This document shows positions 1 to 10,818 of a stretch of 26,512 bases of DNA, one piece after another (position 1 is the stretch's first letter; each line of letters begins with the position of its first letter). This stretch comes from Spongospora subterranea (lineage: Eukaryota > Endomyxa > Phytomyxea > Plasmodiophorida > Plasmodiophoridae). The notes under the pieces are model-generated. The model had not been told where the DNA came from. It worked only from the letters and a program-made list of their open reading frames with translations, and did no database searches. The translations under genes were made by a program, and so were the position numbers. Location: NCBI GenBank assembly GCA_900404475.1, contig OUQQ01000249.1:1-26512 (forward strand), in the 5' to 3' direction.

Positions 1-63
1 ATAGTGAATTATGGAAGTGATAGTGAATTATGGAAGTAATAGTGAATTATGGAAGTAATAGTG
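1..63. repeat. 19-base tandem repeat
   Basis: Three copies of a 19-base unit beginning ATAGTGAATTATGG lie at 1-19, 20-38 and 39-57, followed by a 6-base partial copy. The first copy ends in G and the next two in A; otherwise they are identical. The array reaches the left edge of the window, so its full length is unknown. It looks like a minisatellite fragment. The open frame across it is only a by-product of the repeat. Confidence 0.9.
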
Positions 64-1202
64 GCCGCCCCAGACCAGTCAACCTGAGCGTGTCGGTGGC
101 TATCCAATACAAAGTGAGAATCGCTGTATTGAGTGGTTGTGGTAAATGGAATGGACCTCGACTCAATGACGTGTTTGTTCCGTCTGTTTTTACCATGATT
201 GGGCCTCAAGGTGCTGTGTTGCTGATCACAACAGAACTCGGGGCGATGTCGGATGAGTGCATAACTGGACGTGCCTAATACCGACCCAGCTCAGGATTGA
301 GTTATCGTTTCTACCCCAGCTGTGCTAAGAATTCAACCCCATCCTTTCATCGATAAACGTTTGCGATCTGCCTAAAACCCCCACTCTAATCCCTACAAAT
401 GATGGTGTTCCGTCTAAGCGTCTGCGAAACAATCCGATGGTGATTGTCGACAGGATCAAGTTGCCTGTTCTCAGTCTCGTGAGAAGGTCATCTTCATCAA
501 CAGCCGTTCTTATTCACCCTCTTTCTTTTTTAGCAACCCATTTCGCTTCTTGTTGGCTTAAACCAGGTTTATTCGACGCCTATTTGATGGACTTGCCAGA
601 TGATGAAGTGCCTGGGCAACTGCCTATGATGATGTCAATATATTTTTTATTACATTAGACGACGTCTTTTGCATAAATGCCTCCTACCGTACTAAACTAG
701 TCTTGAATTACAATAAATATGATACTTTATATCTCTTTAATGATTAATTGGCGCCGCCGATCGCCATCCGAGCAGCGCCTAAAAAGGGCCAAAAAAGTCC
801 TAAACAAGACCAAAAACGCCCCTCCAGGCAAGAATATCCTCATTTTTCTACGCACAGGGCCTCGCGCAGGCACAATTGCGATTGTTGTTAATCTCAATCG
901 GAACACAGCTGATATCGAAGTGTTTTAATTGGCGTTTTAAGTTATTATAATTGAATCTTGAAAACAAGTCATTGATCAACTGAAGGGTAAAATAAAGCGC
1001 CATTGATCTTGAATCCATGGTGAATGGTATGGAACCATTGCCCTTTCTTTATTGAAGCTCAGGTCTGTACCTTCATCAGGTGCCTGTACCGATCGGCCAT
1101 CCTATCGCCATGTGTCTGGCCAGACCACCAGTCAAGTCCAGCCATCTTCTTGTACACAGTCAACAACCGTGATCACCTTCACTCACTTGTAGGAACAGTC
1201 AA
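64..1202. other. Stretch with no recognised gene
   Basis: I see no supported gene here. Open frames are short (about 70-80 codons), lack recognisable motifs and do not join through plausible splice sites. The frame at 719-928 encodes a basic stretch rich in Arg and Lys, but nothing in it is recognisable. The last hundred bases should include the promoter and leader of the carboxypeptidase gene; no clear TATA element was identified. Confidence 0.5.
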
Positions 1203-2758
1203 ATGCCTCTCCTACAGGCCGTTCTGGCATTGTTGTTGACCAACTCGATAACCGCCGATCACTGCAGGATAGAATATCTGCCAGGATATGGACCTGTTCA
1301 CGATGAGCAATATTCTGGTCATGTCCCTGTTGATCCGCAATCTGCCATGTTCTATTGGCTATTCCTACACCCTGATCATGATAAGCCGGTTATTATATGG
1401 CTTCAAGGAGGACCAGGTCAGTAATTCTTCTCTCAGATTTCTCATGCAGATCTCTCAGACAACATTCTTCCTAGGAGAATCGTCCATATATGGCTTATTC
1501 CATGAGAACGGTATTGATCCACGTTTACAATAGGAATACGCCTGCTAACTCTTGAAATATACCCAGGGCCATATAATATCGATTGGCAACACAAACTCAG
1601 CAATAAGGAGTATTCCTGGACAGGTCTTGGCCATCTTATGTTTATCGACATACCAGTTGGCACGGGTTTCTCATACACCGATCGTTATCGGAAAACCGAT
1701 ACCGAAATCGCCAGCGATTTCATCATATTTCTTCAAGAATTCTATCGGCAATATCCAGCTCTACGATCCAATCCGCTGTTCTTAACGGGCGAATCCTATG
1801 CAGGTTCCAAAAAAATTCTGTTGACTGTCCTCCGGTTTCTGATTCCGCCGTTATCGGTCAGGGAAATACATTTTGTCGATCGGCAACGCGATTCTGGAAT
1901 GGAATGACCAGAACGATGGAGATACTCTGGACGATGCGCGAATAAATTTCGCAGGAATCGCCATCGGTGGATCATGGATGCATCCTGCCGCCCAAATTCC
2001 GGCGTATAGTAAATTCGCCCAATCGATGGGTCTTCTAGACGATGTCCAGACTAAACATGTCCAGGGGGAGATGCAGAAAGTCATGGATTTGATTGGGAAC
2101 GGGTCACTGATCGATTCCAGCAATTACTGGGATAAAGCGGCACAATTGATATACGATTATGGCGGCGGATTCTCGCCATACGACATCAGGGACTTCTCTG
2201 GATCATCCGATGAGGAACCATTGCCATATCAGGAATGGTTACGAACACCTGATGTTATGGATTGCCTGTGCGTTTGTGGTCGGAATTGGAGCCCAGATGG
2301 CGGTGTTGCTGTATTCGAAGCGCTCAGAGGTTTCATATACAATTGCTCCTGTCGTACTGGCTAATCCATATTTAGGGGACGATATGATCTCAGCGTTGGA
2401 GTTTCTCCCGAAAATCCTCAACACGTCGAGGGCGCTTCTATTCAACGGCCAGTTTGATTGGGTGGTGAACCATATTGGGGTTCACGAATCGCTCGTCAAC
2501 CATCTCGATTGGCCGGGAGCCGACGATTTCCGGAAATCGTCACGAAGAGTTTGGCGTGTGAACGGGAGCACAGCTGGATTCGTGAGGTCACATGCCGGTT
2601 TATCACATGCGATTGTGGTCAATTCCGGTCACATGACACCGGCCGATCAGCCCCTGATATCGTATTTCATGCTGAAGCGGTTCTTGGAAAACAACGACCT
2701 CCAGAACGACGTTTTGGAGGAATTTATAACTGAAAATACAATAGAAGAATCGATTTGA
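1203..2758 (+). CDS. Serine carboxypeptidase, family S10 (CPVL-like)
   Basis: Five exons (1203-1416, 1475-1510, 1567-1803, 1862-2329, 2376-2758) join in frame to 445 residues, close to the family's usual 450-480. The four introns are 46-58 bases, GT-AG. A hydrophobic signal peptide (residues 1-18) implies entry into the secretory pathway, so a vacuolar, lysosomal or secreted enzyme is likely. Family landmarks in order: FYWLF (50-54), GGPGESS (69-75), IDIPVGTGFSY (110-120), nucleophile Ser160 in TGESYAG, Asp346 in FNGQFD, and His404 in SGHMTPADQP. The triad is therefore complete. S10 enzymes remove C-terminal residues at acidic pH. Overall similarity is to the vitellogenic-like (CPVL) branch. 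The GGPG motif is followed by Glu73, where many S10 members have Cys or Gly. The ATG is the only one that gives a signal peptide, so I chose it. Confidence 0.93.
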
Positions 2759-3983
2759 TTTTAGGCAATTTCGATTCCAAAACCGTCGATCTCGGTAAAA
2801 TTTCTGAGCTAAAACACCATAAAACCTGGAAATAGCTAGTGAGAAGCAAGGGAATGGGTGTTGTCGCTGACATTGTTGTCGAACCTGAACAACCGGGAAT
2901 TTTACTTCAAGCTCCGCACGAAATTGCTTGAAAATTGTGAAACGTCGATTCAAATGGGTTTTAGGCATTGACCGGTAAAAGGTCATGAGAACTGACCGCA
3001 TGTGGTGGAACTAATCGAGCTGACTACTGGATCAACAGAGGCAAAACTGCACTTTTTTGTCCAGCACACGGGCTAGCTACAAGGTGAGAGTAAATAATCC
3101 AATACGGGACAGCGTATTGTCGAGTTTAAGGCAGTACTGCCCAAGCGTCTCGACCATTCTCCCAAGAATTTCGTGACTCTATGGTAGTTAACGCCATGAA
3201 GCGATCTTAGACGGAACATCGTTGATGTTGGTTACTGTCGAGTCAGTGTTGCTAAACTCATTATCAGAGCACTTTTGCAGACGAATGTTCTATCAAAATC
3301 AGCGATTGTTCATTCGCACGAAGATCAAACCCTTTGTTGGGTGGACTAAACAAATATTATGGATTGAGACGACGGAACTATCAATCAAAATCGATGAATT
3401 CGAGGTGGAAAGAAGAATGAGGGGATGCTTAAAAAACGGCGACTCTCCCACAGAGAGGGGTAATAGAGGAACTGTCTGTTGAGATGCTAGGAACGCGTTT
3501 CGACGGCGAGTCAACGCCTCTATATGGTACTGATGTGCCAAAAGACCGATCTATCTTCATCAATTGAACCTTAGAACTTTATCATGCAAAGGGAATGTGA
3601 AATTCAGTGTAATACCGCATTGTATGTCTTCTTACAAACATCTACCAATTATTGGTCATCTGTGCCTTTTTTTAAAACGATAACTAGGGGCAGTTTTGTT
3701 TTGTCTGTGGAGTCTTTTTGAAAACCAAAACATAGCGTCAAAGTAATCAAAGGTGAAAATCACTTGTTGCCTCTCTTCTTCGAACCGAGTTATGAGATGG
3801 TTGTAGCCAAGGGTATTTTGTGGATAAAGTGAAGGTTCGGAACTCGATAGGGACGATCGGTCTCTGTTGGTCCCATGCGTTTGCTGCAAGTGCGGATCGT
3901 TCAAGTACAGCAAGGCCCCGAATTAATCTTGGAAATCATATCTTCAATGATCATATAAGATGCATTAGAGGGCAGTAATAATA
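2759..3983. other. Intergenic stretch
   Basis: No gene is supported. The frames at 3222-3482 (+) and 2603-3001, 3299-3541 and 3656-3913 (-) have no recognisable motif and no convincing splice partners. The region should contain the carboxypeptidase 3' end and the promoter of the first channel gene. Confidence 0.5.
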
Positions 3984-6366
3984 ATGGATCAGAACAAAAA
4001 AAAGACAGCATGGGATATAGTCCCGACACCACAGGCAAATCCGCCTCGAGCTGGTGCAACCGAATCGACTTCCAAATCGGGATGGGATAATATAATGCCA
4101 AAAAAATCTAATTTGAGCCCTGCTGGTTCGGACCAAAAAACTAATACCATTACCCCTAAATTACCCGACCTGGTAGCTGGGTCTGGAGCTGATCCATCAT
4201 TACTCACTAAAGCAGCAACTACATCGCCAATAAAAAAAAGCGCAGCTCTGCAGAAGTTTAAGATCGCGGCAATCAAGGTCGGGCAAGAAGAGGTGAAAAA
4301 ACGGCATGACGAAGCAGGAGACGAAATGATGTACACGTTTACTGAAGCTCTGAGGGCCGCGATGGCTGATGGAAACCTGAAGAAGGTTAAGCCATGGTAT
4401 ATACTATTGCCAACGAGTATATATAGAAGGGCGTGGGAGGGCTTCATCACATTCCTTCTCCTATATACTCTCATAGTCTTACCTGTAAAAGAAGTATTCT
4501 CAACGGATTCATCGTATACCACACTCGATATGATGGTCGACATCTTATTCTGCGTCGATATCCTGGTCACGTTCATCTCTGCATATGACGATCAATGGGG
4601 TGATCAAGTTGTGGACCTAAACAAGATCGCCGTTAACTACATCAAGCGATGGTTTTTTATCGACGCCTTTGCGTCCTTCCCGTTCGCGTTAGCGTTCCCA
4701 GACATCAATTATGATCAATGGTCCAATGTTATCGCAGTCGGTAAGACACTCAAGGTCCCTCGGCTTATTCTACGTCTATTGCGGTTAATGAAATTGATGA
4801 GAGCCTACCGGTTCAGAAAGCTTTTCTATGAGCTTGAATATAGTCCAATGGTCCATCAAGGAGTCGTCCGGATAGTCAAACTCTTGTTATTAACATTAAC
4901 GTTCGGGCATTTTAGCGCTTGCTTCTGGTATAAAGCAGGAGACTTAAGCAATCAATCAGGAACGGGGGAATCATGGCTGGTTTTATCGTTAAGTAAAGAC
5001 GTAAGAGACGACGCATCACCTGGATATCTCTATCTGCTGTCATTGTGTAAGTTTCAACTAAAACGGACCCTGATATCTGAGATTGTGATTAGACTGGGCG
5101 TATCAGACATTAACCACAGTTGGATTCGGCGATATTGTGGGCAGGTCGGAATTCGAACTGGTTGTAAGCATTGTCGTGATGACCATAGGTGAATACGCTC
5201 ATCACGCCACGAGATACTCTTATAAGCTCATTGTGACTCCAATTTGTTAGGCACAACGATATTCTCGTATATCACCGCCACTGTTAGCTCAATCATACAA
5301 GCGTCCGATGAGATTAGTGCTGACTACCGTTCACGCATGCATCAAGTTAGTACGTTTATCTCTGAGAAGCGTCTTCCTCCTAAAATCCAGTTGCAAGTTA
5401 TTCGGGAGATTAGTGCTTTATATCGTCGAGTTGAAAATCATAGTCATAATTGGGCTTTCTTGATGACTGAGATGTCTCCGAAGCTGCAAGAAGACATCAT
5501 TCAACATACGATGAAAGATGTCATCAAAATATCTTCCTTTGTTCGCCACATGAATAATCCCAAGTTTCACACTGAATTGTTTGCGGCGTGCGAGGAAATT
5601 CATCTTCAGAAGGGCCAATTCCTTGCTACGTACGGTTTCCCTAATGATTACTGGTATGGGTTCTCGTTCTTCAGGCCCCGATCTCTGAACATCATCTCTA
5701 TAGGTATTTTGTGAAGAAAGGTTCATTAGCTGCGGTCTCTTCCACAAACGTTAATGTGGTGTACCGTAAATACATCGCCGGTCAGAGCATAGGTGAGACC
5801 TGTGTGTTCCTCAGTACAACGTGGTTCGCTAGCATCAAGTGTCTATACACGGCTTCTGTGTTGCGGTTACCAATCAACGACTTGCTGCGAATAGCGGGGG
5901 CTCACGATGGGTTCGTGGACTGCAACCCTCACATCGCTCGAATGTTAATTGAGTTTTATACTACAGGGCGACGTCATTGTTGATAGACCTGGCTACATCG
6001 GATTATGCGAAGATCAGTCTGGCGAAGAAGAACACCTCTAGCTCAGGAGGAGGGACTGGGGCATCGTCTCCGTCGTCCGCGCCCAAGCAGGGTCTTAGCA
6101 GTCTATCGCCATCCCCGAGCTCTATGGCACGATATCGTAGTATTGGGAATATGACGGCCTCTATACAGGATGCGTCAGCTGAGGAGATATCGCTCAGGGA
6201 GGCATTGAAGCAAAGCGTCCTAGCAGTGGATGACATCTCAGAGTCGACAAATAACGAATCCTCAGTGGATGCAGCTAGACTGGACAAGCTACAGCAGATG
6301 GTTACTCAAGTAGTCCAAGACATTGAAAAACTATCGTTGAAAATAAACAGGAAACCGTTAAGCTAA
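3984..6366 (+). CDS. Voltage-gated K+ channel with cyclic-nucleotide-binding-like domain, copy 1
   Basis: Five exons (3984-5046, 5093-5188, 5251-5653, 5704-5910, 5967-6366) close in frame to 722 residues. Introns are 46, 62, 50 and 56 bases. A polar N-terminus with two WD-I-P motifs precedes six membrane segments. S1 is near 151-168. S4 (about 257-280) has spaced basic residues (KVPRLILRLLRLMKLMRAYR). S5 is near 295-315. The pore filter is TVGFGD (363-368), which predicts K+ selectivity. S6 and a C-linker (EKRLPPKIQ) follow, then a cyclic-nucleotide-binding fold (about 495-590) and a Ser/Gly-rich tail. The architecture is that of the EAG/HCN/CNG superfamily in the plasma membrane. The binding cassette keeps GE (551-552) but has Trp561-Phe562 where cNMP-binding members have Arg-Thr, so nucleotide gating is doubtful. 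The last intron (5911-5966) is the least certain; it is supported by alignment of the next exon with copy 2. Confidence 0.9.
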
Positions 6367-6473
6367 CACTACGAGTCGACAGATATTTGTGAATGATCGC
6401 TCGTACAGCAGGTGCCATGATGCATATAGCCTTTGACGTACGTTTTCGTCCATCAACTGACGATTAGCATACA

Positions 6474-8907
6474 ATGAGTAGCTTCCCCTTACCAAATGAG
6501 CCATTTCGAAATAAAGTATTGACTGCAAGCGGTCCGGAACAGGATTCGCCATGTGTTTCCGATTCGCAGGAATCCGAGACGATTCGGAGCCTTCAACCCG
6601 TGGGAAGACGGAATAGCCAAGGGGAATACTTCGAAAAATTGATGTCGAAAGCGGTGAAGGTTGCATCTGATGTCAGTCCCGATGGTACCATTTCAGAGAG
6701 ACCACTTCCGGAACAACCATTGGTGCGACAAGCGGGGGCTCTGAAAAAATTCAAAATCTTGGCGCAACAGGAAGGAAAGAAAAAAGTAGAAGAGAAGCAT
6801 GATGAGCAGATCAAAGCCGACCTGATTATCAGTAACTTCACTGACGCTCTGCGGGCGGCAATTGATGCCCGCCATATTGAACAGGTATTGAGCGATACAG
6901 CAACGGGTCTGCAATGGCTTTCCCACGATACAACGTTTGATATCGTTACTGATGCAACTGCGGTGTCTGTGAGATGACTAACCGGTGTAACCCTTTCATA
7001 GGTGGTCCCATGGTTCATAATGTTACCAGACCATAAGTTTAAGCGGTTCTGGGAGGTGTGTCTTATTGCTCTTCTCTCATATACTATTGTTGTATTGCCC
7101 GTTCGCGAGGCATTTATCACCTCATCCAACGACGATGTCATCGACTCCATTGTCGATTTCGTGTTTGTCTTCGACATTATCATGACTTTCTGCGCTGCAT
7201 ATGAAGATGCCGATGGGCAACTAGTTACCGATCCGAAGAAGGTTGCCATGAATTACGTTCAAGGGTGGTTTGCAATTGATCTGTTTGCTTCAATACCTTT
7301 CGCCTTATTACTCCCTGATGCTGACGTTTCAACCTATACGGCAATCGGAAAGAGTTTAAAAATTCCTCGGTTAACTTTGCGAATGCTCCGCATCATGAAA
7401 TTGATGAGGGCTCGTCGGTTCCAAAAGCTTTTTTACGACCTTGAGTATAGTCCACTTGTTCATCAAGGACTTGTCCGATGCCTGAAATTGATTGCTATGA
7501 TGTTAATTGTTGGGCATTTCAGTGCCTGTATTTGGTATAAAATGGGAACATTATCCGATGATTCTGCATCATGGATCAATCGTGCATGGGGTGTTGGCAT
7601 AGCCGACACGCAATTACCGTATCAGTATTTAGCATCATTATGTAAATGTTCTTTCGCTTCACTGCCACTAGATATGATAACTGACATTGTTTACAGACTG
7701 GGCGTGGCAAACACTATGTACCGTTGGATATGGAGATATATATGCTCGTAGCACCGAAGAGCTGGTCGTGAGCATATTCATCATGACCATTGGGGCCACA
7801 GTGTTTTCTTACATAACAGCAACAGTTAGGTAAGAAGATGAATTAATAATAATATTAAGTATTCTAGCAGTGGTAACCTTGTCTATCAGTTCAATGCTGC
7901 AGGCATCTGATAGCGAAAGCGCAGGGTATAGAGAAAGAATGCACTTGGTCAGCATATTTCTCAACGAAAAGCGGTTGCCTCCCAAGCTTCAGGCACGTGT
8001 AGTTAGGGAAATGGGTGCATTCTACCGCAAACAGCGGCAGACTCCAGCAGACTGGATTCCTCTGATGGCAGATATGAGTCAAGAGTTGAGGCAGGAAGTA
8101 GTATCGGCAATATATCACTCAGTAAGAGATATAATAGCTTCGTTGGTCACAGATATGGAATCTAATAACGGTTTAGACAATCGAGACCTCGTCGTTCTGC
8201 AAATTGCTAACAGATCCAAACATGATTACGGATATATTTGCTGCTGGAGAAAGCATTCGGGTACGACCGGGCCAATATATAGCAACATATGGATTTCCTG
8301 TAGAATACTGGTAAAAGAAAGAATCAGCACGTATATCTGTGGAATTTAACAATCACGGCAGGTACTTGATTATAGAAGGGTCTATTGCAGCGGTGTCTTC
8401 CGGAAATTCAAACATCATATACCAAACTTGCCCCCGTGGATCATCTTTAGGAGAGATCGGAATGTTTTTGACAAACGTTTGGGTATACAGTTTAAGAGGC
8501 CTCAAGGAATCAACCTTATTGCGGGTCTCAACTCAAAATATGTTCAGGTATATGAGATAGGGATTATGTACTGTAATCCGACAGCAATATTATCAGGATA
8601 ATTGGATCTTACGAAAATGCAACAAAACTGATGTTAGAAAAAGCAGAAAAAGACCTGGCCATCCTGTTGAAAGCCAAAAAGCAGCGACCAATAGCACCAG
8701 TAACCGTACCAACAGCGGTACGTGGCAAGTAATTATAGTTGCTATATTGACGAACCGCTTTAGATACCACAAGAAACTTTGACCAGAACGGCTTCACTGA
8801 AGGGGATAGAAAAAGTCGAAGAATCTCAAAATTCATCAAAGATCACAGCCATGGAAGAATCGTTAAGGAAAGCAATGAAAACTTTAGAAGAGATTTCCGG
8901 CATCTGA
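6474..8907 (+). CDS. Voltage-gated K+ channel with cyclic-nucleotide-binding-like domain, copy 2
   Basis: This is a tandem paralog of the preceding channel, starting 107 bases after its stop. Eight exons (6474-6884, 7002-7641, 7697-7829, 7890-8170, 8214-8310, 8362-8547, 8597-8717, 8764-8907) join in frame to 670 residues. Introns are 43-60 bases except the first (117). Shared features: an N-terminal block with ALKKFKI and EEKHDE, six membrane segments, S4 RLTLRMLRIMKLMRARR, filter TVGYGD (359-364), linker NEKRLPPK, CNBD-like fold and a coiled C-terminal helix. The filter predicts K+ selectivity. Trp561 again replaces the phosphate-binding Arg, at exactly the same residue number as in copy 1. 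The raw frames look broken (stops at 6977 and 7751, frame changes near 8171 and 8311), but every break is repaired by a good intron. The gene is probably functional rather than a pseudogene. It lacks the long Ser/Gly-rich tail of copy 1. Confidence 0.88.
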
Positions 8908-9032
8908 ATAAAACCAGCCAGTGATTATCAAAGCTACAAAGTCGCTGATGCCCAAACGCCTAATCTGAAAAAATAATTAAAATGTTAAAGAAACTGATAC
9001 AATTTTATTCCCATGCATCGACCAGTCCTTGT

Positions 9033-10051
9033 TTAGCGATTGACCAGACATAAGCCCTGTGGTTCGTCACTTGTCTCCGGAACGTCTGATAGGGAGACGT
9101 CTCTGAACGAGAAGTGAGACACGTGCGAATACCTTTTATGAAGATATGTAGTGTAGATACAGTGCATGGGAACCTACACCACCGCGTTATTGAAAACAGG
9201 TTATATGAAAACAAGGGAAATTCGAGGGTTCTTACAACGGAGCCGTCACGCCTTATAATATCACATTTGAAAGACGCATGTTTACATTTTAGGAAAAAAT
9301 AGCCAAAATTCAGGGCGGTGACAATGCTCATGAATGATGGACCGAACAAAGACATGAAAAAAGGCAAGTACTTGGGTCTATCATCCACGGGTTGCCTGGC
9401 CGCATCATCTCGGAGTTGATAAGTTATCAGATCACTATTGGAATAGCCCCATAATTTCTGCCCTGATTCGTTGAAAACCAGACGAAACATTGGTGTTGCT
9501 GTGGAATCGAAAAAACATGAAATCGAAGGCCGATCCAAGAACGTCTGTTCAACTGGTTTCTGGTAGATATACACGGGTTCTCCGGATGGGTTATCCAACC
9601 TGATGACCTGATCGGGATGAATCTGAAGATATCGGTCGGGATTGATGCCGAATACATCTTCAGAGACGCGGGATATGTATTTCAAGACGTCAGCTTGCAT
9701 TACTTTTAGCTGGTTAGGTTGAAGCAATCCACTGTACATGTATAGCAAGCCAGGTTCCAGTTTCCCGTCAACATCATACAGAGTCTGATGGACTAGTTCA
9801 GGCTTGAACCAGCGATGTCCATATATTACCATATCAACCAACGATTGAGGAACAGGTCTAGAGCCAAGATCAGGTGGTTTGGCCCATACACATCTAAGAG
9901 GATTCATCAAAAGACTCATTGTATCCTGTTGCTGCCGCTTGCTTCTCCTTTTGTAGCTGGAGTTGCTCAAGATTGCCCTCGCATTCGCTGGGATTAGATA
10001 ATCATGCAACGCCATCACCTCCGCAGATTGATTAACTTGGCTTTGTTGCAT
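9033..10051 (-). CDS. PAS-like domain protein, possible transcription regulator
   Basis: The long reverse-strand frame covers 10051 down to 9236. I propose a 62-base intron (9235-9174 on the minus strand; GTAAGA donor, GTAG acceptor) and a last exon 9173-9033, giving 318 residues. The second half resembles a PAS fold: TPMFRLVFNESGQKLWGYS (helix and Gly-Tyr-Ser turn), then FKCDIIRRDGSVV, which continues across the proposed intron as PMHCIYTTY. The unspliced reading adds a sequence that looks non-coding. PAS domains sense ligands or mediate partner contacts, often in transcription factors. The N-terminus is uncertain. An overlapping frame near 9990-9905 encodes a Gln/Glu-rich helix (EGNLEQLQLQKEKQ) that could be part of a bZIP-like coiled coil if a frame change exists. 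The start ATG is the first in frame; a further upstream exon is possible. The gene converges on the channel pair. Confidence 0.5.
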
Positions 10052-10100
10052 CAGTTTCGTCCGCCGATCCTTACTCCAAAATAATGACCGGAGATTGTAG

Positions 10101-10818
10101 AAATGGATCCGCGGCCCGATTGCTGCAAGCAATCAAAGAGCCCTTTACGACACGTCTGTCGTTTTTGCGTTGAATAACTGTCGTAAATCGTGGATGGAAG
10201 ACCTTTACCAGCAATTAAAGTCGGAAGAGAGCCACGGACCTGATGACGATACCCTTTCCGACCGGAACGTGACATCACTCAGTAAGATAACATGACCGAC
10301 GTCATCGATTCGCGACTGTGGGGGGGGTTATCTCACCTACAGTGGGCAGACTAACAAGAATGTCGCCAGCTCAGGCGACACCGTTGCCAGCACCAAGGCG
10401 CTCTGCCGTGCGAGACAGGCTTTCCAAGCTGGTTAGTTTNAGCCCTTTACGACACGTCTGTCGTTTTTGCGTTGAATAACTGTCGTAAATCGTGGATGGA
10501 AGACCTTTACCAGCAATTAAAGTCGGAAGAGAGCCACGGACCTGATGACGATACCCTTTCCGACCGGAACGTGACATCACTCAGTAAGATAACATGACCG
10601 ACGTCATCGATTCGCGACTGTGGGGGGGGGTTATCTCACCTACAGTGGGCAGACTAACAAGAATGTCGCCAGCTCAGGCGACACCGTTGCCAGCACCAAG
10701 GCGCTCTGCCGTGCGAGACAGGCTTTCCAAGCTGGTTAGTTTGGGCCTTGATATGAACGAACTTCACAGCATCGATAAGAACTTGCCAAGGATTGACAAA
10801 GCAGCGATTTACCAATAG
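10101..10818 (+). CDS. Unrecognised gene interrupted by an assembly gap
   Basis: A coding-like exon begins after an acceptor at 10099-10100 and runs to 10281 (frame with CRKSWMEDLYQQLKSEES). A GTAAGA donor and a CTACAG acceptor define an intron, and the last exon ends at a TAG at 10816-10818 (LSKLVSLGLDMNELHSID). Because 10139-10439 is repeated at 10441-10742, the exon, intron and start of the last exon occur twice; in copy 2 they are ...-10583, 10584-10645 and 10646-10818. Read as a single copy the junction is in phase. The protein is basic in the last exon (PAPRRSAVRDRLSKL). I recognise no family. The 5' end is not found and would overlap or abut the start of the divergent PAS-like gene. 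Confidence 0.4.
10139..10439. repeat. Direct duplicate, copy 1 (left of gap)
   Basis: These 301 bases are repeated immediately after a single N at 10440. The only difference I see is the length of a G run (8 here, 9 in copy 2). Identity this high, abutting an N, is typical of two overlapping contig ends that were not merged. Confidence 0.9.
10440..10440. other. Assembly gap (single N)
   Basis: The only ambiguous base in the window. It lies exactly between the two copies of the duplicated segment, so it marks a scaffold join, not a biological junction. Confidence 0.97.
10441..10742. repeat. Direct duplicate, copy 2 (right of gap)
   Basis: The second copy is 302 bases, with one extra G in the run at 10622-10630. 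It continues into unique sequence after 10742, so this copy is the one in line with the 3' end of the interrupted gene. Confidence 0.9.

Noticed and set aside
403..3217. Inverted match of about 13 bases (GTTCCGTCTAAG and its complement near 3205)
   Set aside because: Several matches of this length are expected by chance in a 26 kb window on both strands.
6885..8361. Channel copy 2 as a pseudogene because its frames are broken
   Set aside because: Every apparent break coincides with a phase-correct GT-AG intron, and the spliced protein aligns with copy 1 over its length to the C-terminal helix.
10051..10580. Two identical small reverse-strand proteins beginning MMSRSGRKGY
   Set aside because: They are the antisense of the duplicated segment at the assembly gap. 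One contains the N. They are not two genes.
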